A stretch of DNA of 64,000 nucleotides from a virus, in the IMG/VR virus record IMGVR_UViG_3300022701_000122, positions 1 through 64,000 of that record; one strand, 5' to 3'. A program made the position numbers and the translations under genes. Below are positions 1-7,963 of the stretch, one piece after another (the first letter of the stretch is position 1; each line of letters starts with the position of its first letter). Below the pieces are notes generated by a model. It did no database searches, was not told the DNA's origin, and worked only from the letters and a program-made list of their open reading frames with translations.

Positions 1-105
1 AGCCAAGATTTTTTCCATCAGTTTAACGCTGCGGTTGGCTTCCAGGGAGCTGGAGAGTGCGAAATCGGCGAAATCCAGGCTGCGGCCCATCTTTTTGAAT
101 CCCAT
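1..105 (-). CDS. Partial bacterial-looking CDS at the window edge (35 N-terminal residues)
   Basis: An open frame runs off the left edge on the minus strand. It starts with ATG at 105-103, preceded by a perfect GGAGG five bases away (111-115). The visible protein begins MGFKKMGRSLDFADFALSS. I do not recognise the family. Base composition and codon choice (GCC, CTG, CGC, CAG) are clearly richer in G+C than the phage genes that follow, so this piece is probably not native to the phage. It could be host DNA at an integration edge or, more likely, a chimeric contig end. Confidence 0.5.
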   Translation of the reverse strand, partial: MGFKKMGRSLDFADFALSSSLEANRSVKLMEKILA

Positions 106-122
106 GCAATCCTCCGAACTGG

Positions 123-731
123 TTGATTATATATGATAAAAGTTATCTAAAAATAAATATAATAAATTATGCAAAAAGATTAGGAGTTAAATTAATTAAA
201 GGTATAACTATTATTGTTAAAGATGATGATCATACAATTGAATTACTTGTATTGTCTCCAAAAGATAATAAATCATTAAAGTTTATAAATAATATTATAA
301 GTGAACAGTTTGAAAGAATAATACAAATATTGTATGGATTACATGATTATGATATATATCTTGATCCAGTTGATTTAATACAACATGTCAATGGGGTTAA
401 TGATAAGTGTATACATATACTTACCGATAAAGATATAATAGAAGTTATATATGAAAAATATATAAATATGTTTAATGATGAAATCGAAATAGTATCTTTA
501 TTCAGTAGTATGGGTTTGGATAGAATTTATCCAGATATTGAAACTGCATTATATGCATTAAAAGATTGTAAAGTTTTTATAATTGATCCATTCAATTATA
601 TAGATACAACATTTAAATATATATATGATATTTATGGTTTGGTTTTAGATATTGAAAATAATGATTGTAGTGAATTTTTAAAGCAAAATAATATGTTGAG
701 AGTAGTTCATGGTTCCAATACAATTTTGTAA
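123..731 (+). CDS. Hypothetical phage protein, 5' end uncertain
   Basis: A 202-codon AT-rich frame with typical phage codon use and no recognised domain. The only in-frame start near the left end is a TTG at 123 with no ribosome-binding site, and it lies within a few bases of the composition change near position 115. The true N-terminus is therefore probably missing, cut off by whatever created the junction. The protein is rich in Ile, Asp and Tyr, without a membrane segment. It converges on the cytochrome gene across a hairpin at 760-818. Confidence 0.6.
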   Translation: MIIYDKSYLKINIINYAKRLGVKLIKGITIIVKDDDHTIELLVLSPKDNKSLKFINNIISEQFERIIQILYGLHDYDIYLDPVDLIQHVNGVNDKCIHILTDKDIIEVIYEKYINMFNDEIEIVSLFSSMGLDRIYPDIETALYALKDCKVFIIDPFNYIDTTFKYIYDIYGLVLDIENNDCSEFLKQNNMLRVVHGSNTIL

Positions 732-759
732 TTGACTATATATATTAATTATTAAATAA

Positions 760-818
760 TTGGCTGTAAGCTGGATGGGACTTTTTTGTTTGAAAAATCC
801 ATAATAGCTTACAGCCAA
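760..818. terminator. Bidirectional terminator-like hairpin between convergent genes
   Basis: A 13-bp perfect inverted repeat (TTGGCTGTAAGCT at 760-772, AGCTTACAGCCAA at 806-818) encloses an inner GGAT/ATCC pairing flanked by T and A runs. It lies between a plus-strand gene ending at 731 and a minus-strand gene ending at 830, where a shared terminator is expected. Confidence 0.6.
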
Positions 819-829
819 ATTAAAATAAA

Positions 830-1240
830 TTAATCAAGCTTATGACATTTAATGCATTCTATTTTTTTCTCACGATGTTTTGTATGAAGTGTAGTTTTCC
901 AATTTTCGAATTTGAATTTAGCTTCGTCTTTATCGCTATGACACGTCATACATGAATTAAATGCATTATCTTTAGATGGTGTTGGTTGTGGAGGCGGAGG
1001 TGGCGGAGGGGGTGGATCTGTATCATCTCCATTAGGATCTTCGCCTTCATACCCACCAGTTTCCCAAAATGCAGTTTGATCAATTTCTATTTCTTGTGGA
1101 AAATAGTAATATCTACCATCCATTTCAAAGAAGAAACCTTTTTCAATTCTGATATATTCACCGCCCGTTAATGCTATACAAACGTTGTATGTTAATAATA
1201 AAATTAATGCTAATGTTGAAAATAATAATACTCTTTTCAT
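830..1240 (-). CDS. Small secreted di-heme c-type cytochrome
   Basis: 136 residues. A signal peptide (residues 1-24, basic start then hydrophobic core) is followed by a short aromatic/acidic domain, a linker with nine consecutive prolines (about 76-84), and a C-terminal module with two heme-attachment motifs, CMTCH (97-101) and CIKCH (129-133). H119 and H122 between them are candidate distal ligands, as in multiheme cytochromes with bis-His irons. The product should be exported and matured by the host Ccm machinery. It lies 21 bases downstream of the endolysin gene on the same strand, so the two are probably co-transcribed. Codon use is phage-like. Its role is unknown: it could be an electron-transfer auxiliary gene or a periplasmic protein of the lysis phase. 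Confidence 0.75.
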   Translation of the reverse strand: MKRVLLFSTLALILLLTYNVCIALTGGEYIRIEKGFFFEMDGRYYYFPQEIEIDQTAFWETGGYEGEDPNGDDTDPPPPPPPPPQPTPSKDNAFNSCMTCHSDKDEAKFKFENWKTTLHTKHREKKIECIKCHKLD

Positions 1241-1261
1241 TTTCTCTCTTTCTTTTTTTGT

Positions 1262-1954
1262 TTAAATTATTACATACCCATCATCGTCTATTTTACCATT
1301 ATCAACTAATCCTTTTAATGATTTAGTATTATAATTGTAAGATTTATGGAAATGTGGTCTATCTTTAAATTGTGCGAAATCACCTCCCCATTTAAAATCA
1401 AAAAGTTTACCAATTCTACCTATTTTATCCCAATTTTCATTTTCCCAAAGTGCATCATTGTCTTTTATTTCTACAACATCAAATGCAAGACCATAATTAT
1501 GATAACTGTTTCCACCGGATAAATAGGTGATTATATCTCCAGGTCGTGTTCGACCATAACTGTATAGAATATCTTGTTCTTGAATAGATCTGAATCCAGA
1601 AGTTATTCTTAATTTTATATCGTGCTCTCTATCCATATTTACTATAAATAACTTTACATCATTTTTTATTTTTGGATGCAATTTATTTATTTTTTCTTCT
1701 GTCATTTTATCCCATATTTCAGTTATATTTTTCTTAATGTTTATTTGATTTACTTTATGCAATAAGAGATTATTAGTTATATCTCCAACTATACCATCTA
1801 TAGTTAAATGATTTTCTTTTTGAAATAATTTAACTGTTTCTTCGGTACGAGGTCCAAATATACCATCAATAACTATATCATATCCTAATCTCTTAAGATT
1901 TAATTGGAGCATAGTTACTTCTTCTCCAGTTGATCCAAATTGACTTGACTTCAT
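1262..1954 (-). CDS. Endolysin: peptidoglycan-binding domain plus M15 peptidase (VanY/CwlK type)
   Basis: 230 residues. Residues 1-65 form a PG_binding_1 repeat (GSTGEEV.MLQ..L..LGY, DGIFGPRTEETVKLFQ). Residues about 90-215 match D-Ala-D-Ala carboxypeptidase / L-Ala-D-Glu endopeptidases of family M15: SGFRS, the zinc-binding SYHNYGLAFDVV, and a C-terminal WGGDF...D.PHFH. Such enzymes cut peptide stems of peptidoglycan for host lysis. No signal peptide is visible, so export would need a holin. It is followed at once by the cytochrome gene. Confidence 0.88.
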   Translation of the reverse strand: MKSSQFGSTGEEVTMLQLNLKRLGYDIVIDGIFGPRTEETVKLFQKENHLTIDGIVGDITNNLLLHKVNQINIKKNITEIWDKMTEEKINKLHPKIKNDVKLFIVNMDREHDIKLRITSGFRSIQEQDILYSYGRTRPGDIITYLSGGNSYHNYGLAFDVVEIKDNDALWENENWDKIGRIGKLFDFKWGGDFAQFKDRPHFHKSYNYNTKSLKGLVDNGKIDDDGYVII

Positions 1955-1966
1955 AAATTCTCCTTA

Positions 1967-3349
1967 TTAATAGCATATTTTATGTGCTATATGTTTAGTA
2001 GAACATTTTCCAGTATGACCATTTTTATAATGACAATCTTTACATAAAATAATTCCATTATCTGGATCTAATGATAGATGGGGGTGTGTTTTAATTGGTT
2101 TTTCGTGATGACAATGTAGATCAGTTGTTTCTCCACATATTTCACAACTATTATATCTATCTTCTTCTATTTGTCTTTTAAATACTTCTTTTCGCCATAT
2201 ATAAAGTTCGTTATCTGTATATGGAATATCAGATAAAATCATTGAATCTGATCTTAATCCAAATACTGAGCAAGATTGTTTACATTCATCTGAACAATAA
2301 AAATTATTTTCTGACATTAATCCAGTTTTTTCTGATAACCCTTCTATGGTTCCAATTCGTTCACTTAAAGCGTGTTTATTTGGAACAAACCATTTTTTAC
2401 ATTGTTTACATCTTACTTGTATTCCACAATGTCCTTTATATTTATTATTATTTCTTATTTTTTCTACTTTACAAAATAATGGATATTTTTCTTTATAATA
2501 ATCAACTGTTTTTACATTACCACATCTTGGTGAACAGTATCTATTGTATCCATCTGTTATACTTTTAAGTTTTGTTGGTCTATTACAAATAATACAATAT
2601 CCTTCATCTTGTTTTCTTAAATATCTTTCATAATATTTTATTGCATTTAAATTTTCATTATTTTGTTTGCAGAATCGTAAGTGTGCTATTATTGATTTTA
2701 AATTTCTAAGTTCTTTTTCGCATAGTTTACAATTAATTGGATCAATCTTTGTTGTACAATGTTGTGTGTTTTTTGATTTAAATCCTTTTAATCTCCCTTC
2801 AGTTCCACATTTTTTCCCACAAAAAGATGCATATCCTATTTGTAATCCTCTAAACTTAGTCTTATTTATTTTACAATTTAAACATATACCTTCATCTTTA
2901 GATTTTCTTAAATATTTATCATAATATTGTTGTGTATTTATATGATCAATATTTTTTACACACGCCCTTAAATGTTTGGATATACCAATTATTTTATTGA
3001 AGTGCTTACCACATAATTGACAAGTTTTTTCATCTTTAGTAAATACTCTTAATTCAATTTTACCTTTATATGCTTCTGCAAACATCTTTTTAGATTTTGT
3101 TAATCCATAATATTCCACACCATGATTATCCATACTCCAACATTCACTACTACAATATGGTGTATAACCTACAATAATACTTTTAAATCGTGTTTTTTCT
3201 TTTTTACAATATTTACATAAATCACCACCATCTTCTTTTAGATATTTATCATAATACTCTTTTACAGATATATCTTTATGGGTAATTAGGTGATAACTTA
3301 AAGAAATTAAACGTTCAAATTTTTTGTTGCAGATTTGACAAATTATCAT
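1967..3349 (-). CDS. HNH homing-type endonuclease with repeated zinc-finger modules
   Basis: 460 residues. Three N-terminal modules each contain a C2H2/C2HC finger (CQICNKKF...H...H, CQLCGKHF..., CKLCEKEL...) followed by YYDKYL-type and CxxC...CxxxC zinc motifs. The C-terminus carries an HNH nuclease signature: CEICGETTDLHCHHEKPI, then ILCKDCHYKNGH. This layout fits a free-standing phage homing endonuclease. The same finger plus YYxKYL module begins the unrelated nuclease at 22816-24693, so the DNA-binding part appears modular. It lies between the lysis and tail genes, a typical intergenic site for such elements. Confidence 0.82.
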   Translation of the reverse strand: MIICQICNKKFERLISLSYHLITHKDISVKEYYDKYLKEDGGDLCKYCKKEKTRFKSIIVGYTPYCSSECWSMDNHGVEYYGLTKSKKMFAEAYKGKIELRVFTKDEKTCQLCGKHFNKIIGISKHLRACVKNIDHINTQQYYDKYLRKSKDEGICLNCKINKTKFRGLQIGYASFCGKKCGTEGRLKGFKSKNTQHCTTKIDPINCKLCEKELRNLKSIIAHLRFCKQNNENLNAIKYYERYLRKQDEGYCIICNRPTKLKSITDGYNRYCSPRCGNVKTVDYYKEKYPLFCKVEKIRNNNKYKGHCGIQVRCKQCKKWFVPNKHALSERIGTIEGLSEKTGLMSENNFYCSDECKQSCSVFGLRSDSMILSDIPYTDNELYIWRKEVFKRQIEEDRYNSCEICGETTDLHCHHEKPIKTHPHLSLDPDNGIILCKDCHYKNGHTGKCSTKHIAHKICY

Positions 3350-3375
3350 AGTAACATTCTCCTATTTTGATTTAT

Positions 3376-3393
3376 TATATAAGAATATGTCCT
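3376..3393 (-). promoter_or_regulatory. Weak match to the phage promoter motif upstream of the HNH endonuclease
   Basis: Read on the minus strand the sequence is AGGACATATTCTTATATA. It resembles the GGACAAAYTNTAAAT motif found elsewhere in the window, with T for A in the core. It lies 27 bases upstream of the start of the 1967-3349 gene. The match is imperfect, so confidence is low. Confidence 0.35.
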
Positions 3394-3445
3394 ATGATAA
3401 TTTATTCAAATAAAATAACTACAGTTGTATTATGATAATCTTATA

Positions 3446-4186
3446 TTAGAAGTAAATATTCCAGGTTATAATGAGGCTGCGGCTGGAGTCTTTACGCACG
3501 CTAGAAAAACATACTCTTGCAAATAAACTCATATCATCTTGACTAAATCCATATGCAAGACTATTACTTGGTGATACGAAGAGTCCTGCCTCAGATAGAT
3601 CTAAATAATCCCCAACGTCATTACCTCCATTATATTCAGTAACACCGATAGTAGTAACAATTTTTACAAGAAGAAATTTGTCACATCCATATGTATTTGT
3701 ATCAATTGGATCTACAGCAGTACATGTTTGATCGATTGTCGAATTATTAATATCTGGATCAGCTACGAATTGGGGATAATTCGCATCGAATGCTCTAAAT
3801 TGTCTAACTCCACCATTACAATTAACAGATACATAATTAGAACCAGCACCAACATCTACTTGAGTATCCAACCATACATCTGATAGATCTGGTGATGTTG
3901 GTGTAAGTGGATCTCCAACTACAGCACCACCTGTTCCAAGACCTAACCAACTGATATATCTATCTTTCCACGATCTATTTCCAATATCTTTATTTATAGC
4001 CCTTTGAGCAAGCCAACTTCTTCCTCGATATATAATTAAGTTATTTGATTTTGTTACAAGATATAATTTATTATCTCCAACTTTTTTTTCATGAATTGTA
4101 ACTCTATTTAATCGTGGTTGCATATTTACTTTATCGCCAAGAGATTTTCTCTGATAATCTTTTATTGTTATCGGAATAACGCCCAT
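3446..4186 (-). CDS. Tail/baseplate structural protein (unassigned)
   Basis: 246 residues, no recognised domain. The middle is rich in Gly, Asp, Asn, Thr and Val with few charges, and the C-terminus ends in an aromatic beta-strand-like segment, as in phage tail-tip and fibre-associated proteins. It is the last gene of a minus-strand run that contains a P2 gpI-like baseplate protein, and 36 bases separate it from that gene. The structural assignment rests on composition and context. Confidence 0.55.
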   Translation of the reverse strand: MGVIPITIKDYQRKSLGDKVNMQPRLNRVTIHEKKVGDNKLYLVTKSNNLIIYRGRSWLAQRAINKDIGNRSWKDRYISWLGLGTGGAVVGDPLTPTSPDLSDVWLDTQVDVGAGSNYVSVNCNGGVRQFRAFDANYPQFVADPDINNSTIDQTCTAVDPIDTNTYGCDKFLLVKIVTTIGVTEYNGGNDVGDYLDLSEAGLFVSPSNSLAYGFSQDDMSLFARVCFSSVRKDSSRSLIITWNIYF

Positions 4187-4222
4187 TTAAAATACCCCCT
4201 CTTCTATTAACTCAGACTATAA

Positions 4223-5815
4223 TTAAACAACTTCTTCTATTTCGAAATTATCATGTAACTGTATTGAGTCCAATGGTCCATTTGTTATATATTCATTAAA
4301 TCCAACACTAAGTACGGGTGCATCACAATTATCTGTAACTAATGCATCATCAAAAGCATATGTACCTTTATCAAAAAATGTTAAAGTAAGTGCCGTATAT
4401 AAAAGATCTTCAGCTATTGCTGAATCGTCCACAGGATCATCGAATATTAACATACCAGAGAAATCTTTAATTCTAACTCTATATGGTTTAAAGAAATTTA
4501 ATACTTCTTTTAAAGATGCTCTTAATGGATAACCGAGAAGCTTATAAGTTATTGGGTTTGTTAATATACTTAAGTTTTCCATTAAATGGTATTCTATATT
4601 TAATAGCATTCGTTCCAATACAGTTTCTCGTGAATCTATAAGTATTTTTGAATCTATAAGATCTTTGAAACTGGAATTTATATTTTCAAGATATGTACCT
4701 GGATCTGACAATAATGTTATTATAAAATTTACATTTGGATCAGTTGATCCAGTAAATTTTGATCTTCTTTCTTCGTAGAAATAATCTCTTTGTGTTTTAG
4801 ATGTTGGTCTTCCAGATAAATTATTATACTCATCTATTATTAAACTATATTCGACATCAACTATGTTATCATAAGATGCTGTACTATCTAATGGTGCATA
4901 ATCACCATTATAAAATACAAAATTTTCATCACTTGAAGAAGCATCCGAGTTGAATAGATATGCAAATGCTAAAAATATTTCTAATATAGAGTAATCATTT
5001 GTAAATCCGGTAAGACCAATTTGTCTATCTAAAGTTCCTTCCGATAACCAATAATAATATGCCTCTTGACATTCTCTTGCGATTATTGCTAATGATGCTG
5101 TTAAAGTTGGGTTAGTGGTATCATCTAATGATTGTAGAGATATATATGGTGTTATTGAAGGTAGAGATATTATATTGTTTTCGTATGCTGTATCTAATTC
5201 AGTTTCTGATAATTGCCATAATGGATCATTTGATACAAATGATGAATATGGTATATCAATTGTACTTGCTGCTGAATTTCTTGGATAAATAGGTTTAGAT
5301 CTTGCTACAAATAAACCCAATGCATTTCGATGTATCCACCACTCATTAAGAACTATACTCGAAACACCAAAATATGTTTGCAACGATGTAACTATAGATT
5401 CTGGTGTTCCTTTTTTATGATATAAATCAACACAATCTAATATGAATTGTGCTTTTCTATTATTATTTTGATCTATATCATATAATATTTTTTCTGGATA
5501 AGGGAAACCAAAACTTCTTATAAGTTCATTCAATTCTTCAGATGATAAATTATATGGATCTGTACATCCACTACCTTGAGTTACCAGTGCTCTATTTGAA
5601 GCATACCAATCTATTAAAAACTTTCTTAATCGTTTATGATCATTCGACATAAACGCGGGTTGATCTATTATTGCTTTAAAAAAATCTGTAACTTTATCTT
5701 TTTCAGCCAAACATACTTGTTTAAAATTACTGTCTATATTTGAGTAAGTTCCAGATCCATCTTTTAATAGATTTAATATGTTTAGAAATAGATCTATCCT
5801 CTCATGATCAGCCAT
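4223..5815 (-). CDS. Baseplate/tail protein with gpI-like segment
   Basis: 530 residues from the ATG at 5815, chosen because GGAGGGGGTG stands just upstream and the ATG overlaps the stop of the preceding gene (TAATG). A longer reading begins at 5845 but lacks a site. Residues about 130-170 (FILDCVDLYHKKGTPESI then FGV) match the helical segment of P2 gpI/T4 gp6-type baseplate proteins (LHRRKGTxxAV). The rest is acidic and rich in Ser, Asp and Asn. It probably contributes to baseplate wedges. Translational coupling to the upstream gene suggests the two products are made in similar amounts. Confidence 0.65.
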   Translation of the reverse strand: MADHERIDLFLNILNLLKDGSGTYSNIDSNFKQVCLAEKDKVTDFFKAIIDQPAFMSNDHKRLRKFLIDWYASNRALVTQGSGCTDPYNLSSEELNELIRSFGFPYPEKILYDIDQNNNRKAQFILDCVDLYHKKGTPESIVTSLQTYFGVSSIVLNEWWIHRNALGLFVARSKPIYPRNSAASTIDIPYSSFVSNDPLWQLSETELDTAYENNIISLPSITPYISLQSLDDTTNPTLTASLAIIARECQEAYYYWLSEGTLDRQIGLTGFTNDYSILEIFLAFAYLFNSDASSSDENFVFYNGDYAPLDSTASYDNIVDVEYSLIIDEYNNLSGRPTSKTQRDYFYEERRSKFTGSTDPNVNFIITLLSDPGTYLENINSSFKDLIDSKILIDSRETVLERMLLNIEYHLMENLSILTNPITYKLLGYPLRASLKEVLNFFKPYRVRIKDFSGMLIFDDPVDDSAIAEDLLYTALTLTFFDKGTYAFDDALVTDNCDAPVLSVGFNEYITNGPLDSIQLHDNFEIEEVV

Positions 5816-6744
5816 TAATAAACACCCCCTCCGCCATCTAACCATTCCAAATCATCACCAATTGGTTCTATATTAATTTCAGATGGTAATATTCCAGTAT
5901 CGTCAACATTAACTCTTGTCAAATATTTTATAACTGCTATATCATTTTCGCTTATAGATAGATCTGACCAAGTTATTGTATTTTGATTTTCTATATTGAA
6001 GTCTGAATCATTGATTAAATTACCATTTATAAATAGATCTAATTCATTTTGATATACTTCGTTTTCTAATTGTATCTCACTATCAGTTATCATTTCATCA
6101 GTTACGGTTACAATAGTAGATATTGGTCTTAATTCAAGAACACCAGTATCTATTATTGTTTCCCATACTGATATTATTTTATGTGCTTCATTTATTACAT
6201 ATAATTCAAATAGATTTTCTAAATTATTTTCATTAGAACTAATTATTGTCTCTGCATTTAAATACGTATAGTTATTATTTAAAACAAGATCTAAATATAT
6301 ATAAATAAGTTTGGATAGTTTTGTTGATAACAATGTATATGTTATTTCAGATATATCACATGTAGAATCAGTTCTATATTCATATAATTTATCTAATAAC
6401 AATAAATCATCATCTGATATATTGAATATATTGTATAATATTAAATTATCTGTATAATCTTGTTCACTCGCACATATATAGCATTTTATTAATGATGATG
6501 ATAATAATAATCGATCTCTTATATTTTTTTGGAAAGTGCTTGCTTCCACATTCTTAAACATATATTCATAATCATCATAATTAAATGTTGTAGAGAATAA
6601 CATTTCTATAAATGATCCACTTACTATTTCACTATCGTCTTCTACTTCAGGCATATTTATAATGGTTGCAGCGAATTCTGAATTAGTTTTCCAATAAGAA
6701 TTGAAGAAGTGATTTAATTCAGAGCAATAAATTTTATGAGACAT
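5815..6744 (-). CDS. Acidic structural protein of the tail gene run
   Basis: 309 residues, strongly acidic and rich in Asn, Ile and Leu, ending in Gly-Gly-Gly-Gly-Val-Tyr. No domain is recognised. The C-terminal third (VTDEMITDSEIQL, LFINGNLINDSDF) resembles phage structural proteins that describe a measured quantity as beta-strands. It is coupled to the downstream baseplate gene by a stop/start overlap and follows a primase-like gene. Virion assignment is inferred from context. Confidence 0.55.
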   Translation of the reverse strand: MSHKIYCSELNHFFNSYWKTNSEFAATIINMPEVEDDSEIVSGSFIEMLFSTTFNYDDYEYMFKNVEASTFQKNIRDRLLLSSSLIKCYICASEQDYTDNLILYNIFNISDDDLLLLDKLYEYRTDSTCDISEITYTLLSTKLSKLIYIYLDLVLNNNYTYLNAETIISSNENNLENLFELYVINEAHKIISVWETIIDTGVLELRPISTIVTVTDEMITDSEIQLENEVYQNELDLFINGNLINDSDFNIENQNTITWSDLSISENDIAVIKYLTRVNVDDTGILPSEINIEPIGDDLEWLDGGGGVY

Positions 6745-6757
6745 TTTTATAATCCCT

Positions 6758-7435
6758 TCAGATTAATCTGGAATCAACACGTTTAAATGTTAACCATCTA
6801 TTAGTTATATCCATACATATTAAACCATTTCTATTTAAAGAATAAGGTACTACGTATACCGATTTATTATTCATTACAGATAAATCTAAATTTATTCTCG
6901 ATGATGATTTTTTATTTATATCATATTTGTCTTCAAATTTTCTTAGTTCAGATAATAATAATTCTTTACCATCAGATATATTTATTTTATTTTTTAATAC
7001 AAAGTGTATATGGTATCCTCTTCCAGTACAATAAACTTTATTAAATAAAACATTATGAATTGATGAAGATGATAATATATCTCCAATTGCTTCTTTAAGA
7101 CTGTTTTCGTTTATATTACTTTTTGGAGGATCTATATCTATTATTAATCTATCAGTTCTATTACTTTGTTCAACTGCTATAGATATAGTTCTACCTGTCA
7201 TTACTAAATCAAAATTGTTTTTATTGAGTGTAAATGGTTTACCATCTATCTTTCTTCTTATTATATATTTATTCATTTCTGGAATTATAAATAGCATCAC
7301 ATATTTATTATTTATATATTCTATTATTTTATTTTTATTTCTTTGATAATGATTCCATATCTTTAATTCAGTTAAACCACTTTTATAATATTCATTTCTT
7401 ATAATTTTTGTATTTGGATGTTCGGGATATGGCAT
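6758..7435 (-). CDS. Archaeo-eukaryotic primase (AEP/LigD PolDom-like) protein
   Basis: 225 residues. The visible AEP motifs are motif I IDIDPP (metal-binding D-x-D), motif II GRGYHIHF (the nucleotide-binding S/G-x-H), and a motif III region LDLSVMN followed by VVPYSLNRNGL, equivalent to the R.PgSlH segment. This is the small catalytic domain alone, without helicase or ligase, so it may act as a primase or gap-filling polymerase. Its place inside a tail operon is unexpected. Its start overlaps the stop of the next upstream gene at 7435. Confidence 0.65.
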   Translation of the reverse strand: MPYPEHPNTKIIRNEYYKSGLTELKIWNHYQRNKNKIIEYINNKYVMLFIIPEMNKYIIRRKIDGKPFTLNKNNFDLVMTGRTISIAVEQSNRTDRLIIDIDPPKSNINENSLKEAIGDILSSSSIHNVLFNKVYCTGRGYHIHFVLKNKINISDGKELLLSELRKFEDKYDINKKSSSRINLDLSVMNNKSVYVVPYSLNRNGLICMDITNRWLTFKRVDSRLI

Positions 7436-7818
7436 TAATCAATATTCTCCCGTTGCTTATGTTGTTGTTTATTATATATTTTTTGAAATTGTTTATTTTT
7501 TCCTTCTGGTCTTGCTGCATCTTTTATACCAGATGTGAACTCTGGAGATATCATTCCTTTATTTATTGTAGCACTTACATCTTGTCTTCTGCTTTTTACA
7601 TAAAAATCATCATTACTTGTTGCTCTCATTTTATCTGGTAACATTGAACCATACATATAACTTATATGATCATGATCATTTTTCAGAGCTTTCTTAATTT
7701 GATTTTCTTCTGGATTATATTTATATGGTAAAGCTGTATATCTAATAAGATCATGTTGCTTACTTTGATCTACAACTTCTAATTTTTCAGTTATATATTG
7801 TTCTGATACAAACTTCAT
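7435..7818 (-). CDS. Hypothetical protein with capsid-targeting-like N-terminus
   Basis: 127 residues, no known domain, basic and rich in Lys, Gln and Asn. The N-terminus MKFVSEQYITEKL resembles the T4 capsid-targeting sequence (MKTYxEFIxE), with I-T-E at residues 9-11 as a possible prohead-protease cut site. The remainder is probably disordered. It may be an internal virion protein packaged in the prohead and trimmed by the protease at 33178-33891. Stop/start overlap couples it to the AEP gene. Confidence 0.6.
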   Translation of the reverse strand: MKFVSEQYITEKLEVVDQSKQHDLIRYTALPYKYNPEENQIKKALKNDHDHISYMYGSMLPDKMRATSNDDFYVKSRRQDVSATINKGMISPEFTSGIKDAARPEGKNKQFQKIYNKQQHKQRENID

Positions 7819-7865
7819 TGTTATTTTTCCTTATATTTGATATAATATAACTATTTTTAATCCTA

Positions 7866-7903
7866 AAAAATAGGGAGTTGAGCAATAAAGCCCAACTCCC
7901 TAT
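7866..7903 (-). terminator. Rho-independent terminator after the 7964-9250 gene
   Basis: TAGGGAGTTG (7871-7880) pairs perfectly with CAACTCCCTA (7893-7902) around a 12-nt loop. Read on the minus strand the stem is followed by CCCTATTTTTTAGG, a T run, so it terminates transcription coming from the gene at 7964-9250. Confidence 0.8.
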
Positions 7904-7963
7904 GTTGAAAGGAGATTAATGCAGAGATATGTTATTTCGGGATAATGGATCTGAATCTATAAA

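Noticed and set aside
986-1171. Plus-strand Arg/Trp-rich frame opposite the cytochrome
   Set aside because: It is the antisense of the polyproline linker; no ribosome site and no homology.
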